This document shows, piece by piece, positions 20,983-30,527 of a stretch of DNA of 64,000 nt. The translations under genes were made by a program, and so were the position numbers. Position 1 is the first letter of the stretch. Every line of letters begins with the position of its first letter. Source of the DNA: Byssothecium circinans (taxonomy: Eukaryota > Ascomycota > Dothideomycetes > Pleosporales > Massarinaceae); contig ML976977.1 in the NCBI GenBank assembly GCA_010015675.1, positions 12,391 to 76,390 on the forward strand, given 5' to 3'. Below the pieces are notes generated by a model. The model saw only the letters and a program-made list of their open reading frames with translations. It was not told the origin of the DNA and did not search any database.

Positions 20983-22241
20983 ATGTCGCGCACCACGGCT
21001 CATGGCCTCCGCCGCCCCTTTGCGCGACCGGCTGCCGTGATGTGCCGCCACATCAGCATCACGGCGACGGCAGCCTCGTCCGAACCCGCCCACTCGGCCG
21101 CTGCCGCTGCTTCTCCCTCGCCCTCGCCCTCGCCCTCGCCCTCGCCCTCGCCCTCCGCATCTGCCTCCGCCGACCAGCACTTGACGCCTCCCGACGCGCG
21201 CTTCGAGGTCGTCGGCTCGCCCTTCTCGCTGCTCTCCGTCTCGCTCGCCGCCTCGCAGAAGCTCTACACCCGCCGCGGCACGCTGGTCGGCCTCAGCGGC
21301 AAGCCCGAAAACACCCTCTCAACCCTCTCCATCCTCGAACCCTTCCGTCGCGCCCCCGTCGGCATCCCCTTCCTCTACCAGAGCGTGTCGGCCACAAGCC
21401 CCGTTACCGCCCTCATCGCCACCAAAGCACCCATTTCCTCGGTGGTCACGGTGCACCTCGACGGGAGACAGGACTGGATCGTCGCCCAACGGCACGCGCT
21501 CCTAGCGTGGTCCGGCCAGACGCTGTCGCTAAAGCCACAGTACAATGTCAAGCTTGGATTGGCGCACTGGGGAAACACATATGTGACGGGGCGCGGCCTG
21601 GCAGCGCTGGCGGGAAGTGGGCAGATCTACCAGGTGCAGCTCAATGCCGGCGAGACGTATGTTGCCCACCCCAGCCATGTTGTAGCCTACACGGCCTCGA
21701 CGACACCGCCGCAACCCTTCCGCTTTAGATCCTCTGCTCTGCGACTGCAGGTGCCTGATCTCGGCTTCGGCTCGCTGCTGCGGAACGTCGAAATTTTTAG
21801 AGTCATGAGCGAGACAGCAGCGTGGAGAAGCGTCTCCAGCATACTGCACACCCTCAAGACGTGGCTGCGCCGCTCAATATGGGGCGACCGGGTGAGCTCC
21901 CACTCTCTTCTTCGAAATCATCCCACATGTTCACTTTACATAGAGATGACTGTGCTGACAATCTGAAGCTTTTCCTCCACTTTGAGGGGCCCACAACAAT
22001 GCTCCTACAGTCGCGAGGCTCCCGCCTTAGCGATGTGCTGACGTTGAGGGATGTGGAAGAGATCGCCCAAAGCCCGCCGGGCGCCGTGCAAGACGCAGTC
22101 ACAAGGAAAATACAGGAAGAGATCAAGGAGATCGTCGGGGCTGCGCCCAAGACACCAGTGGCGTCTGTAGGCTCAGAAGGCTCAAAAGTGCAGTATGCCA
22201 CGGTCGGTCAGGGCAAAACCGAGTTCAAGAAGCCATCATAG
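20983..22241 (+). CDS. AIM24: AIM24 family mitochondrial protein
   Basis: Two exons, 20983-21891 and 21969-22241, joined by a GTGAGC intron with CTGAC branch, give 393 aa, the usual size of Aim24. The start at 20983 (ACCATGTC) is followed by an Arg-rich presequence and a Ser-Pro dipeptide run. The body has [32 protein letters not shown] and [19 protein letters not shown], typical of the AIM24 beta-sandwich. Yeast Aim24 sits in the mitochondrial inner membrane and supports MICOS and respiratory-chain integrity. It is head-to-head with ATM1. The SP run is encoded by a perfect hexanucleotide microsatellite and could vary in length between strains. Confidence 0.9.
21113..21160 (+). repeat. CCCTCG hexanucleotide microsatellite in AIM24
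   Basis: About six to seven tandem CCCTCG units encode the Ser-Pro repeats just after the predicted AIM24 presequence. The opposite gene, ATM1, carries a comparable hexanucleotide repeat (GGAGGT on the plus strand, about 20455-20485) encoding Ser-Thr repeats. Confidence 0.8.
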
Positions 22242-22504
22242 CATAAGCACCTATGTAATGCTAATTATTTGGGAGGGTTTGTAGAATAGCTGTATTTTGA
22301 CTCTGTACAATACCTACGTAACCATGGAAAGAATTCTGCTTACAGCAAGCTTTGGTGCATGGAACACTGAGCGGCGGTACGGAGACTACATCACCGAGCG
22401 CTCGTATCTGCTGAAACCAGCATTATATATAAGCATACAACTCTACGAACGTCTGTGACACTTAGAAGGATACATGTCATTTACTCAACCTAGATTTTGC
22501 TCAG

Positions 22505-23450
22505 ATGGCTCTGAACTTTCTCACTACGGAACTATCCATCCTTCCCCAGGTCTTTCAAGCATCCAAAGACGCCATTTTCTCTCGCAACGTACCCTTCACG
22601 CAACGCTGGCGCTTGCTACTTCTTCAACCCGTCAACATCCTCGCCCTCACCATAAGCGCTCCGACATGGTTCTTCAACAAACCGTTGCTCTGTTCTACAC
22701 GCCTGCGGAAAGACACGATGCCTCGTATATCAGCCTAGACGGCAACGCCCATATAAACTGAGACCATTGCACATCAATTTCCACGGCGATGGCTTTATTG
22801 GCGGCTTTCCTGAGCAAAACGCAAGAAGGTGTGTCTCTCTAGCAGACCAGACAGGCGCAGCAGTTGTCAGTTGCTCATATCCCTTCGCACCACGATACAC
22901 CTTTCCAACGGCCCATGACGACGTTGACAACACTGTAACTTGGCTTTTATCCCATGCTTCAGATCTTGGCGCTGACCCAAATCTATTGACGGATGGGCCA
23001 TCCGTGGGTGGCGAACTTGCACTCGGTGCTGCGACAATCCAGTCTCGCATCGATACTTTTCTTCCTCACTATACAGCCAGAGCTCTCCTAGGCTTCTGTC
23101 TAGCGACAAACTTCTGCTTCATGCCGCAAGAAAAGCCTTGACCACCGAATTAACCAACTAAGGAACCTTTGTCTTTTCTGTTAGCCACTATTCGACGCTT
23201 CCGCAGCGCCAAACCGAGCAAGGGATCGGGATGACCAAGATTGGACCCCGACATGGCGGACAAGTCAACGCTGCTGAAGCATATGTTCTTTGCCGTAGCG
23301 AGGATTGACATATTAGCGTATGAGCAGGTTTCTCTGGTCAAAAGATTGAAGACAGAGTTGGAAGTGGAGGGTGATCAAGAAAGAATCGTTGAAGCCAGAT
23401 CTAGGATAAGACTTCATCGACGGTTTACAAATAGATTCTCGGATTCTTAA
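22505..23450 (+). pseudogene. Decayed alpha/beta-hydrolase (esterase/lipase-like)
   Basis: A full-length but broken alpha/beta-hydrolase-fold enzyme. The start MALNFLTTELSILPQVFQ is followed by a first frameshift near 22730. The oxyanion-hole region INFHGDGFIGGFPEQNAR lies at 22770-22825. Then come VVSCSYPFAPRYTFPTAHDD and the nucleophile region as GPSVGGELAL (GFSVGG or similar would be usual). A stop occurs at 23139 and the C-terminal FFAVARIDILAYEQVSLVK with the expected Asp survives at 23289-23345. The final His region is lost. The damage is frameshifts and small indels, not RIP-type transitions. It was probably a serine hydrolase of small esters. Confidence 0.75.
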
Positions 23451-23898
23451 TTTTTGACCGGGCTGCTAATACATGGTCTCAATTGTAAAAGCCAACTCTA
23501 CTGGGTTGAAGGTTCAACTGTAATTGTCTAATGTGTACCAGAGTGGCAGAACCAAAATATACATTAGTGATTTTCCATCACATCTGGCTGAAACAAGAAA
23601 ATTATACCACGAGGATATGCGCAAACATTTGGCGGCAGTTTTGACACATCGTCTCCTGATGTAAGAGTTGTCCACGACTCGAGTGCAAGTTTCACATGCG
23701 CCTTGGATCAAAAATTCCGAAGCAAATCTGCAGAGTTGTGTTGTATGCAATTTAACGAGTGGACGCAAGAATCTTAGATTCCAGCTATACAAAATGATCA
23801 AAGCAATTCATACAAATGAGTGTCCAACAGTTCCTCCTGATGTAATCCACCCCACGCCATACCCTCTGCCGTGATATGTGTATCCATCTCCATTGGCC
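23451..23898. other. Non-coding interval downstream of the hydrolase relic
   Basis: I see no credible gene, RNA or repeat here. Composition is ordinary and short open frames have no protein-like character. Confidence 0.4.
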
Positions 23899-24069
23899 TT
23901 AACGGGTAACCCTGTCGCAGCTGCAAAAAGTGGGGCTGATAGACATTCCTTCCGTGTAAGTGACTTCGCAAGGTTTCCCCTCTTTTTTGGCGCTGCAACG
24001 AATTTGTTTGTTGTTGGCGGAATCGGTCTTGCCGCAACCGGTGCAGTAACTCTAGTAGACGGTGCACAT
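23899..24069 (-). pseudogene. Small cysteine-rich reading frame with an in-frame TAG
   Basis: Minus strand, from ATG 24069 to TAA at 23899-23901: 57 codons with seven cysteines (MCTVY, stop, SYCTGCGKTDSANN, CSAKKEGKPC, SISPTFCSCD). The paired cysteines and lack of low complexity suggest a real small protein. A TAG at codon 6, where Gln or Trp could once have stood, breaks it, or an intron lies there. No signal peptide is visible in what remains. The family is not recognised. It sits just outside the 24.3-26.3 kb RIP-type island. Confidence 0.33.
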
Positions 24070-24479
24070 GTTGACTAGATGCATTATTATACGATACCCA
24101 TATAAACCCAGCAGGGGAGGATTATTTAACTTGCCTGAAGTTGGATCGCGTTATAGGTGGGCGTCTCGGTTATGGATTCAGAATGATCTGGTTATTGTGA
24201 AGATAATAGTCAGGGCGGTTGTAAATAGAGAAGTTAATTGTATTCGGGAATGAAGGGACTGGTGTAGTAGATGGATTGAAGCTGGCGGTATTCAATTTAT
24301 ATACATCATTGTTGCTCTAAAAAAAGTCCTTATTCCGTAGAAGACAGCTCAAATGACATACGCCGCGGCAGCGGCTATTAAGCACAAATGACAGCCAATG
24401 GTAGACACATGACATGATTTGAATGCAAAGACCTTACTAGATTATGAACCAATTGACATGGATATCCGGCAAGCACGGC
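24070..24479. other. Transition into the second RIP-type island
   Basis: No gene is supported. Sequence changes from ordinary composition to TAG/CTA-rich composition toward the right. Confidence 0.4.
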
Positions 24480-25599
24480 GCATAACAGGGAGACTAAGAC
24501 TGTGGGCACTAATAGAGGTTCTTATTGCGTCTAATTAGGGCAAATCCACGAGCACGTCCTTAACCGCCGCGCAAGTCTTAGTCGAGATAATTCATAGTAA
24601 TTAGATGAGATGTTCTAGGGGACATATGCGGGCTAGCTAGCCGCAGGGTGATAGATGCAAGGACCGATACAAGATAGCTAATAAGGTCCATAGGAGCGCG
24701 CAGTAAGCGCCTTCATGCAGCACTTAGAATCAACTAGCTGCTCCTATCCTCCGGACCGCCTGCGTTGAGTACTCCTATTGAGCGTATCGCTTGGGTTCCT
24801 TCTTATTCTAGCAGCATGGTAGGCATCTACTTACGTCTCTACCCTTATGGGGCGTCTGTAGCCGATGTGGTCAGCTAGCCCATGGTGGAGGCGGCATTTA
24901 CCTGTCTAGGAGTCAACCTGAGCCGCTGTACTGCAGCGCTAAAATCCTAATAATAGTCCTTATACAATCTCTACCCCGCCCTAGCTCGGTTCACTAGCCG
25001 TTGATCGTAAGTAGAGGTGTAGCTAATAGGTCAACTGCCTTAAGCCTACTCCGTTGCGTAGGAAAGGGTAGAAAGGGCCTCTTCATAGACAAAAACGCGT
25101 GAAGTAGAGTGTAAACAAGGCTTCGTGGTTAATCAGACCCTCACAAATTTCCTCTAAGGTTAGACCGTGTCTTACTAAGGCTGACGGGCGTTAGGAAGGC
25201 TTAATGCCCGCTCTAGCCTAAAAGATTAGCTTACACTCTACATCGCACTGCTTGATGCTTACCGACACTAGACGATCAATGGCGTAGATACGACACTAAA
25301 CTCTCCGTTTACGTAGCTTAGAACTATCTTTAGCCTACATATCTCTATTCCCGGCTCGACGCTCATGGAGGGTTTAGGAAGAACATATTCGTCAATAGGT
25401 AGAGTAGCAGGCCAGTAAGTTAGAGTCTTTCAGTCGGCTCGCTTAGGATGTGAGTTGGAACTACGACCTGATTTTGTCAACGCTAAGGCAATCAGGCTAG
25501 GCCTGCTCCGTGGTTAGTTATCGAACTTAGTAAGAGATATTGTACGTACCTATTTGATTAGATACTGCTCTAACTAATAGTGACTGTGCTTAACGTGTC
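24480..25599 (-). pseudogene. Unrecognised RIP-type ghost frame on the minus strand
   Basis: Read on the minus strand, one frame from about 25600 to 24480 can be followed for several hundred codons with stops almost only at TAG, TAA or TGA positions explainable as RIP of CAG, CAA, CGA or TGG. Segments such as DVECKLIFxARAGIKPS, LTLEEICEGLINHEALFTLY and DAYHAARIRRNPSDTLNR look protein-like. I cannot name the family and cannot exclude that the pattern partly reflects the general TAG bias. It may be a transposon remnant adjoining the HIT-finger ghost. Confidence 0.3.
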
Positions 25600-26278
25600 T
25601 CTAAGGTCGTAGGTTTCGCTCATAGACTCTCTACCGTATCCTAGTTGCTTCTACTATCTTTTTTGCCCCTAGACTCCCCAAAAGTCTCCTCTATTAGGCG
25701 GATAAATGCCGCTACTACCTTCTTCTCTTTATCACCCCTCTTACCCTCCCTCAGCCCCTTCAACATCCTTGTTGCATCCGTATTACCCTTCTTCTGCGTC
25801 CACTTCAGGGCCTTATTATCTCTCTAGCTACTAATTCTACCTCTCTTTTTCCCCCTACCTCCGCGCCTACTAACATGGTACCCATCTACTATGCCTATTT
25901 AGTGGTAGACTATTATTAGGATCTAGCTCTATTGTCGCAGCGTAGATGCGTTGGAGGATGTATAGCAGCGCTAGATGCGCCTTTATCAGCTCTTATAATT
26001 TAGGATTTGCGGCGAGGACGGAGAAGTCAATCTTCTGTTAGAAGTACTTAGGGAGTGGCTCTAGGGCCGGCGCTTGTAGGATTTTAGGTTCTAGTAGAGG
26101 AGTAGACGGGGTTAGGGCTAATTCTACGTGTGTTGATTTGTACTCTTTGAAGTAGGCTAGTAAGCAACTACAGGCAGTAAGTCGACATTCTTAGGTTAGG
26201 TTTGGGACTAAAGGCTTACTATGGTAATGAACAAGTCAGACATTTGTACTTCTTAGGTTCACTATTGCAGACACGCAT
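25600..26278 (-). pseudogene. RIP-decayed HIT zinc-finger protein gene (Hit1/ZNHIT3-like)
   Basis: Minus strand from ATG 26278. Exon-like starts read MRVCNSEPKKYKCLTCSLP. A degraded intron follows, then ACSCLLAYFKEYKSTHVE, matching the HIT zinc-finger pattern (two CxxC-type pairs, then a C-x3-C-x3-H block) with Cys-to-Tyr and His-to-Tyr changes expected from RIP. The body continues LEPLPKYF, FSVLAANPKLQELIKAH, LALLYILQRIYAATIELDP and, after a frame change, KWTQKKGNTDATRMLKGLRE. HIT-finger proteins of this kind help assemble box C/D snoRNPs. Several stops (TAA, TAG, TGA) and a frameshift make it dead. It is divergent from CDC27, 132 bp away. Family assignment is my inference from motif order. 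Confidence 0.58.
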
Positions 26279-26410
26279 TTTGGCGTTCCCTCAGGGAAAA
26301 TAAATTCCGCCCAGTAGCGCCTTGGCGATGCGGTCCCAATTTGTTCATACCACGCAGCGTCACGTCTATCCCTCAGTGCCAAAACAACATCGCCAACCTA
26401 TTCCCTAATT

Positions 26411-28894
26411 ATGGACCCGATAATCGCCTCTTCAACAACGCCTAGCGTGCTAAGCTACTTGCGAAATCACATTAATTATGCTCTAGACAATAACCTCCTT
26501 GGCGAATCGCTGTTCTTCGCCGAGCGCCTGCACTTCGAGGACCAAGATTCTGCGGATTCCGCGTTTCTCCTCTCCCTCTGCCACCTACGCGCATATCAAT
26601 TCAAGTCCGCTCTTGAGTGCAGCAGAGCTCATGCCTTGGATGGGAGCCACATGGGATGTGCATACATATTTGCCCAAGCCAGTCTAGAGCTAGAAGGATA
26701 TGTCGCTGGAGTCGAAGCTTTAGACAATTGCGAACATCAATGGCAGGGCACAAATCATTGGAGTACGTAATTTCTGGAGACCTCCAATTCACACTAACGT
26801 GGGAATGGCTTAGATAAGCACACAGACACATGTCGTCAACACCTTCCAGATGCTGCTGCTGTGTACTGCTTACTTGGGAAATTGTTGCATCGCTCTGGTC
26901 GTAAGCAGCGTGCCGCCGAGGCTTTTAGGGAAGCCTTGCGACTAAATCCGTTTCTATGGAGTGCACTTGTAGGCTTCTGTGATACCAGTAATACCGCTTC
27001 TAGAGGCATTAATCTTTCATCACTGACAAGTACAGGAACCTTAAGCATACACCCATCTGAAGTCTACCAGCCAACAGCAGAGATGCTTGCTTCTACTCAA
27101 ATGTCATCCTCTATCCACCTCGGTGATTCGTCACGGGCTTCAGCTTCATTGTTCGACCCTTTGCATACCGACCCTAAAAGCCTGGGCGGTCAAGGAAAAG
27201 AGGCGCAGTCCTCAAATCAGACGAACTTGGACCAGGATAATGTGCCTCGGGCTCCAGTCAAAACGAAAGGACCAAAGGCTGGACTTACATCTGATCCTCG
27301 CTCTTTCACCGGACGGGTGGCTGCAGAGTCGCTTACCAAACCTCGAAAGCTAGAGAGTTCCGGTAAGTACTCGGATATGCAGTCGACGATTCCTACACGT
27401 GGTACAGGATCGAGACTTGGCCAAAAAGGACTGCCTCTGGACTAAACACCGATCCAATTGCTCCTACTGCTGGAAGGAGAAGTGCACGTCTCATGAACCA
27501 GTTTCGGGATTCAAAATTCAAGACGTCTGCATTCTCGACATCGAAATCGTCACGAGAGCTCAACAAACCAAAACCCGCTGGTTCCAGAAAGCTTGCTCCG
27601 GCTCAAAACGCTGCTACACTCCCCAACCAAGACATAGACATCCTCCAACCACAGGGTAATGAGTCCAGTATTTCACTACCAGCACCGTCCAAGATGAGCA
27701 TACCGAGCCATCACTTGATTTTGGAAGCCCAAAATCGTACCGAGGCGCTTCTCTGGATTCTGGATCTCATGAAATTGATTGCGACTGGATATTACCACTC
27801 CTCACTTTTCCAATGCACCGAAGCTATTCAAGCATTTACATCGATTCCACTGTCCCAGCGAGATTCTCCTTGGATTCTCCGCCAAATTGCCCGAGCTTAT
27901 CTTGAACTGGGCCAGTACTCAGAATCGGCAACGTATTTTGAAAATGCGCGCTCCAAGGGGCCCACGGTTGTGAAGGACATGGACCTTTATTCGACTGTAT
28001 TATGGTACCTGAAGCGCGAGGTAGAACTGTCGATGCTCGCTCGCTCGCTTGTCGAAGCCAACCCCATGTCTCCTGAGGCGTGGTGCGCTACCGGAAATGC
28101 ATTCTCGCTTCAGCGGGACCATGAGAATGCGTTGGAGTGTTTCGAGAAGTCAACCGAACTTGATGAAAAGTTTGCATATGGCTTCACTCTGCAAGGCCAC
28201 GAGCATCGAGCCATCAGCGATTTTGAAAATGCATCACTTGCATATTCACGCGCTATTGCAGCGAACAAGATGCATTACAATGGGTGGTACGGACTGGGTC
28301 TAGTTCATTTCGCGAGGGAACAATATGATCGCGCATGGCAATATTTTGGGTTTGCACTGAAAATCAATCCAAACAACGCTGTTCTTCTGACACATGCAGG
28401 AATTGTAAGTATCATCTCCAGTTCTACTTCGTCTCTAACGACACCGAAATAGACATTTGAGAAGAAGCGTAACCTCACTACGGCTTTGCGATACTTTTCG
28501 AAGGCTTGCGATAAATCCCCGAATTTAGTCTTTGCCCGCCACAAAAAGGTTGATGCTCTGCTTCAGCTTAAGGATCCTAATGGAGCTCTAAAAGAGCTAG
28601 AAACTTTGAAAGGCATCACAAACGACGACAATGCTGGATTGCAACTCTTGTTTGGACAAGCCTACCGCATGAAGCATGATCTGAGGAATGCTGTTGCAAG
28701 ACTTACTTATGCGCACTCTTTGGCCCCAGTAAGCGTGAACCCTATATAGTGATTTGAACGAAAGCTACAAAGGTTCACAGAGCGGCTAACTAATGCCTAC
28801 AATTTAGGATAACGCAATCATCAGAGAAGAACTGGCAAACATCTGTGACGAGACGGATATGGATAAAATTTCTTCGTCAGAAGACTCGTTCTGA
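26411..28894 (+). CDS. CDC27: Anaphase-promoting complex subunit CDC27/APC3, with apparent frameshift
   Basis: Four exons (26411-26762, 26814-28404, 28453-28728, 28808-28894) encode a Cdc27/BimA/Nuc2-type TPR scaffold of the anaphase-promoting complex, the ubiquitin ligase that triggers mitotic exit. Typical are NHWNKHTDTCRQHLPDAAAV across the first join, AGRRSARLMNQF, and C-terminal TPRs (RQIARAYLELGQYSESATYF, WYGLGLVHFAREQYDRAWQY). The frame breaks once, at the A-run in CCAAAAAGGA (27421-27430): one extra A joins RLGQK to RTASGLNTDPIAPTA, and only then do the exon lengths sum to a multiple of three (769 codons). An alternative 20-nt intron at 27363-27382 keeps frame but is implausibly short. 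The product is essential, so a sequence error is likely. Confidence 0.9.
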
Positions 28895-29238
28895 CCAGGG
28901 TTTCCACGTGTGGCTATGATGCAAGTTCTCAAGAGCTGGGAATCGATACCGGGATTGGGCTAACAACAAATGTAGTGCTCAAGTTCATTCTGGAGCGGGA
29001 ACGGATGGAGACATTGGTTGCTAGCGCCGAGTTCATAATGGATGTAAACCGGACGTGTGGCTTGGATTTTGGCAAGGTTAATTGAACTTCGTCGTCTTGT
29101 TCAAAACAGTACCCTTCAGAATATTCAGCAACTCTGCAGTGGTACCACAGCTGTTTGCTCCCTTCTTTGGGTTTCTTTTTCCTTATTTTGCGTATGGCCT
29201 ATGCTTCCCAACACCAAGACGCACAGATGTTCAGGTGT
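28895..29238. other. Convergent 3' interval between CDC27 and PEX7
   Basis: No gene is seen. The interval would hold the two facing transcript ends. Confidence 0.5.
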
Positions 29239-30306
29239 TCACCCTTTCATGATAGCCTTGCAATCCCACACCAGCACCCTCTCGTCCCACCCGGTACTTG
29301 CACACCACCCCTCGGCTCCGAACAAACACCAGTCGACACCAGTCACAAATTCGGTGTGTCTTCCCATGCTCCCCATTTCGCGCCCGCCTCCGTGGACCAT
29401 TGGGTCTTCGAGCGTGTTCTCTTGTTTCAGCGTGCCAACACCAAGTGCACTGCCGTCAGTCCACACTCGGCAGCTCATGTCATAGCTGGCACTAAGCAGG
29501 ATGTCGGAAAGATGCGGCGACCACGCGATGCGCCGCACAGCATATTCGTGGCCGGACAATACCGCGACTGGCCCGGCATTCGGGGCGCGGATGTCGAAAG
29601 TGCGGATGAGGCGGTCCACGCCTGCCGTTGCCACAACCGTGTCGCGGTACTTGTTCCAGTCGTGAGTCAGGGCCTCTGAGGGCGGAATCCCCACGGGCGC
29701 AGGCACTCCCATGCGCGGCCTGGGCGGAGTGTGAATGGGGATACTGAGGGTAAGGTGATTCGAGGCCGATGGCGGCGTCCTCAGGTCAAAGACGCGCAGA
29801 TGCGAGTCGGAACTGACACAGCTGAGGATGCTGGGGCTATGGGGACTGAAGGCGGCCGAGTAGGTGCAGGAATGCGTAGGCAGCGTCGTCAGGCTGGCGC
29901 TTGCATTGGGGTTCCAGACCTTGACGGTGCCGTCCCAGCTGCTCGATAGAAACGTGTCTTTGGCGACGAGGTTCCACTGCACTGAAAAGACCTCGCGTGC
30001 ATGTTCCTGCCACGACTGCACGGGGAACTGGGCAAGGGTGATGTCGAAGAGCTTCACCGAGCCGTCGCCACCGGCCGTCAGCAGCTGATTCTCATGAACC
30101 TCACTCCACGCTGTATCGAAGAGCGAGTCCTGCGTGTCGAACCACTTCTCGGCGACGATGCCATTCGGCGTCAGGCCCAGCACGTAGATTCTGCCATTGC
30201 CGACGAGGCCAAAGTTGGCCGACGCGGCGACGGCGATGCGCGAGTCGAAGAAGGGCGAGTACTTGACGTTGTAGCCGTTGAAGCCCTGCGTGCGGAACTC
30301 GAGCAT
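29239..30306 (-). CDS. PEX7: Peroxisomal PTS2 receptor Pex7 (WD40)
   Basis: A single-exon 355-residue WD40 protein. It starts MLEFRTQGFNGYNVKYSPFF, the hallmark N-terminus of Pex7, followed by IAVAASANFGLVGNGRIYVL and WD repeats with ends such as GSVKLFDI, GTVKVWNP, DSHLRVFDLRT and MSCRVWTDG, finishing near WDERVLVWDCKA. Pex7 binds the N-terminal PTS2 signal of matrix enzymes in the cytosol and delivers them to peroxisomes with a Pex20-type co-receptor in filamentous fungi. Length and repeat number (about six to seven) are normal. It is head-to-head with the AlkB-type gene. Confidence 0.95.
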   Translation of the reverse strand: MLEFRTQGFNGYNVKYSPFFDSRIAVAASANFGLVGNGRIYVLGLTPNGIVAEKWFDTQDSLFDTAWSEVHENQLLTAGGDGSVKLFDITLAQFPVQSWQEHAREVFSVQWNLVAKDTFLSSSWDGTVKVWNPNASASLTTLPTHSCTYSAAFSPHSPSILSCVSSDSHLRVFDLRTPPSASNHLTLSIPIHTPPRPRMGVPAPVGIPPSEALTHDWNKYRDTVVATAGVDRLIRTFDIRAPNAGPVAVLSGHEYAVRRIAWSPHLSDILLSASYDMSCRVWTDGSALGVGTLKQENTLEDPMVHGGGREMGSMGRHTEFVTGVDWCLFGAEGWCASTGWDERVLVWDCKAIMKG

Positions 30307-30415
30307 GGCGCTACTTCATTGCCGGAAGATGTGGTGGTGATGATGCTCATGCATGTGCTGTCGAGATCAAATCCACATGTCACATGAATGTGCATGTTGA
30401 TGCCCCCCACATCGG

Positions 30416-30441
30416 CACGTGCACCCGCTAGCGGGCACGTG
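30416..30441. promoter_or_regulatory. Paired CACGTG boxes around a perfect palindrome, PEX7/AlkB promoter
   Basis: In the 221-bp interval between two divergent starts lie CACGTG (30416-30421), a perfect 12-bp palindrome CCCGCTAGCGGG (30424-30435) and a second CACGTG (30436-30441). CACGTG is the E-box core bound by bHLH factors in fungi. The near-symmetric layout suggests a dimeric or multi-factor site controlling one or both genes; this is inference. Confidence 0.5.
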
Positions 30442-30527
30442 ATGACGCGACACCGTGCATGTGGACTACCTGCAGTGCATATGTCGGCACCTCCTATCGG
30501 ACGCGCCGCTCTCATACCATCCACATC

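Noticed and set aside
21042..21728. 228-codon alternative frame over AIM24
   Set aside because: Arg/Leu/Pro-rich shadow of the AIM24 coding sequence with no family resemblance.
25645..25827. Plus-strand hydrophobic frame in the second island
   Set aside because: It is the complement of the decayed HIT-finger gene; the minus strand has meaningful motifs.
24480..26250. Possible rDNA or structural RNA in the moderately GC-rich second island
   Set aside because: No rRNA or tRNA landmark could be matched; protein-like ghost frames on the minus strand explain it better.
27399..27659. Third-frame open stretch within CDC27
   Set aside because: Its product lacks TPR or Cdc27 features; the frame with RRSARLMNQF is the conserved one.
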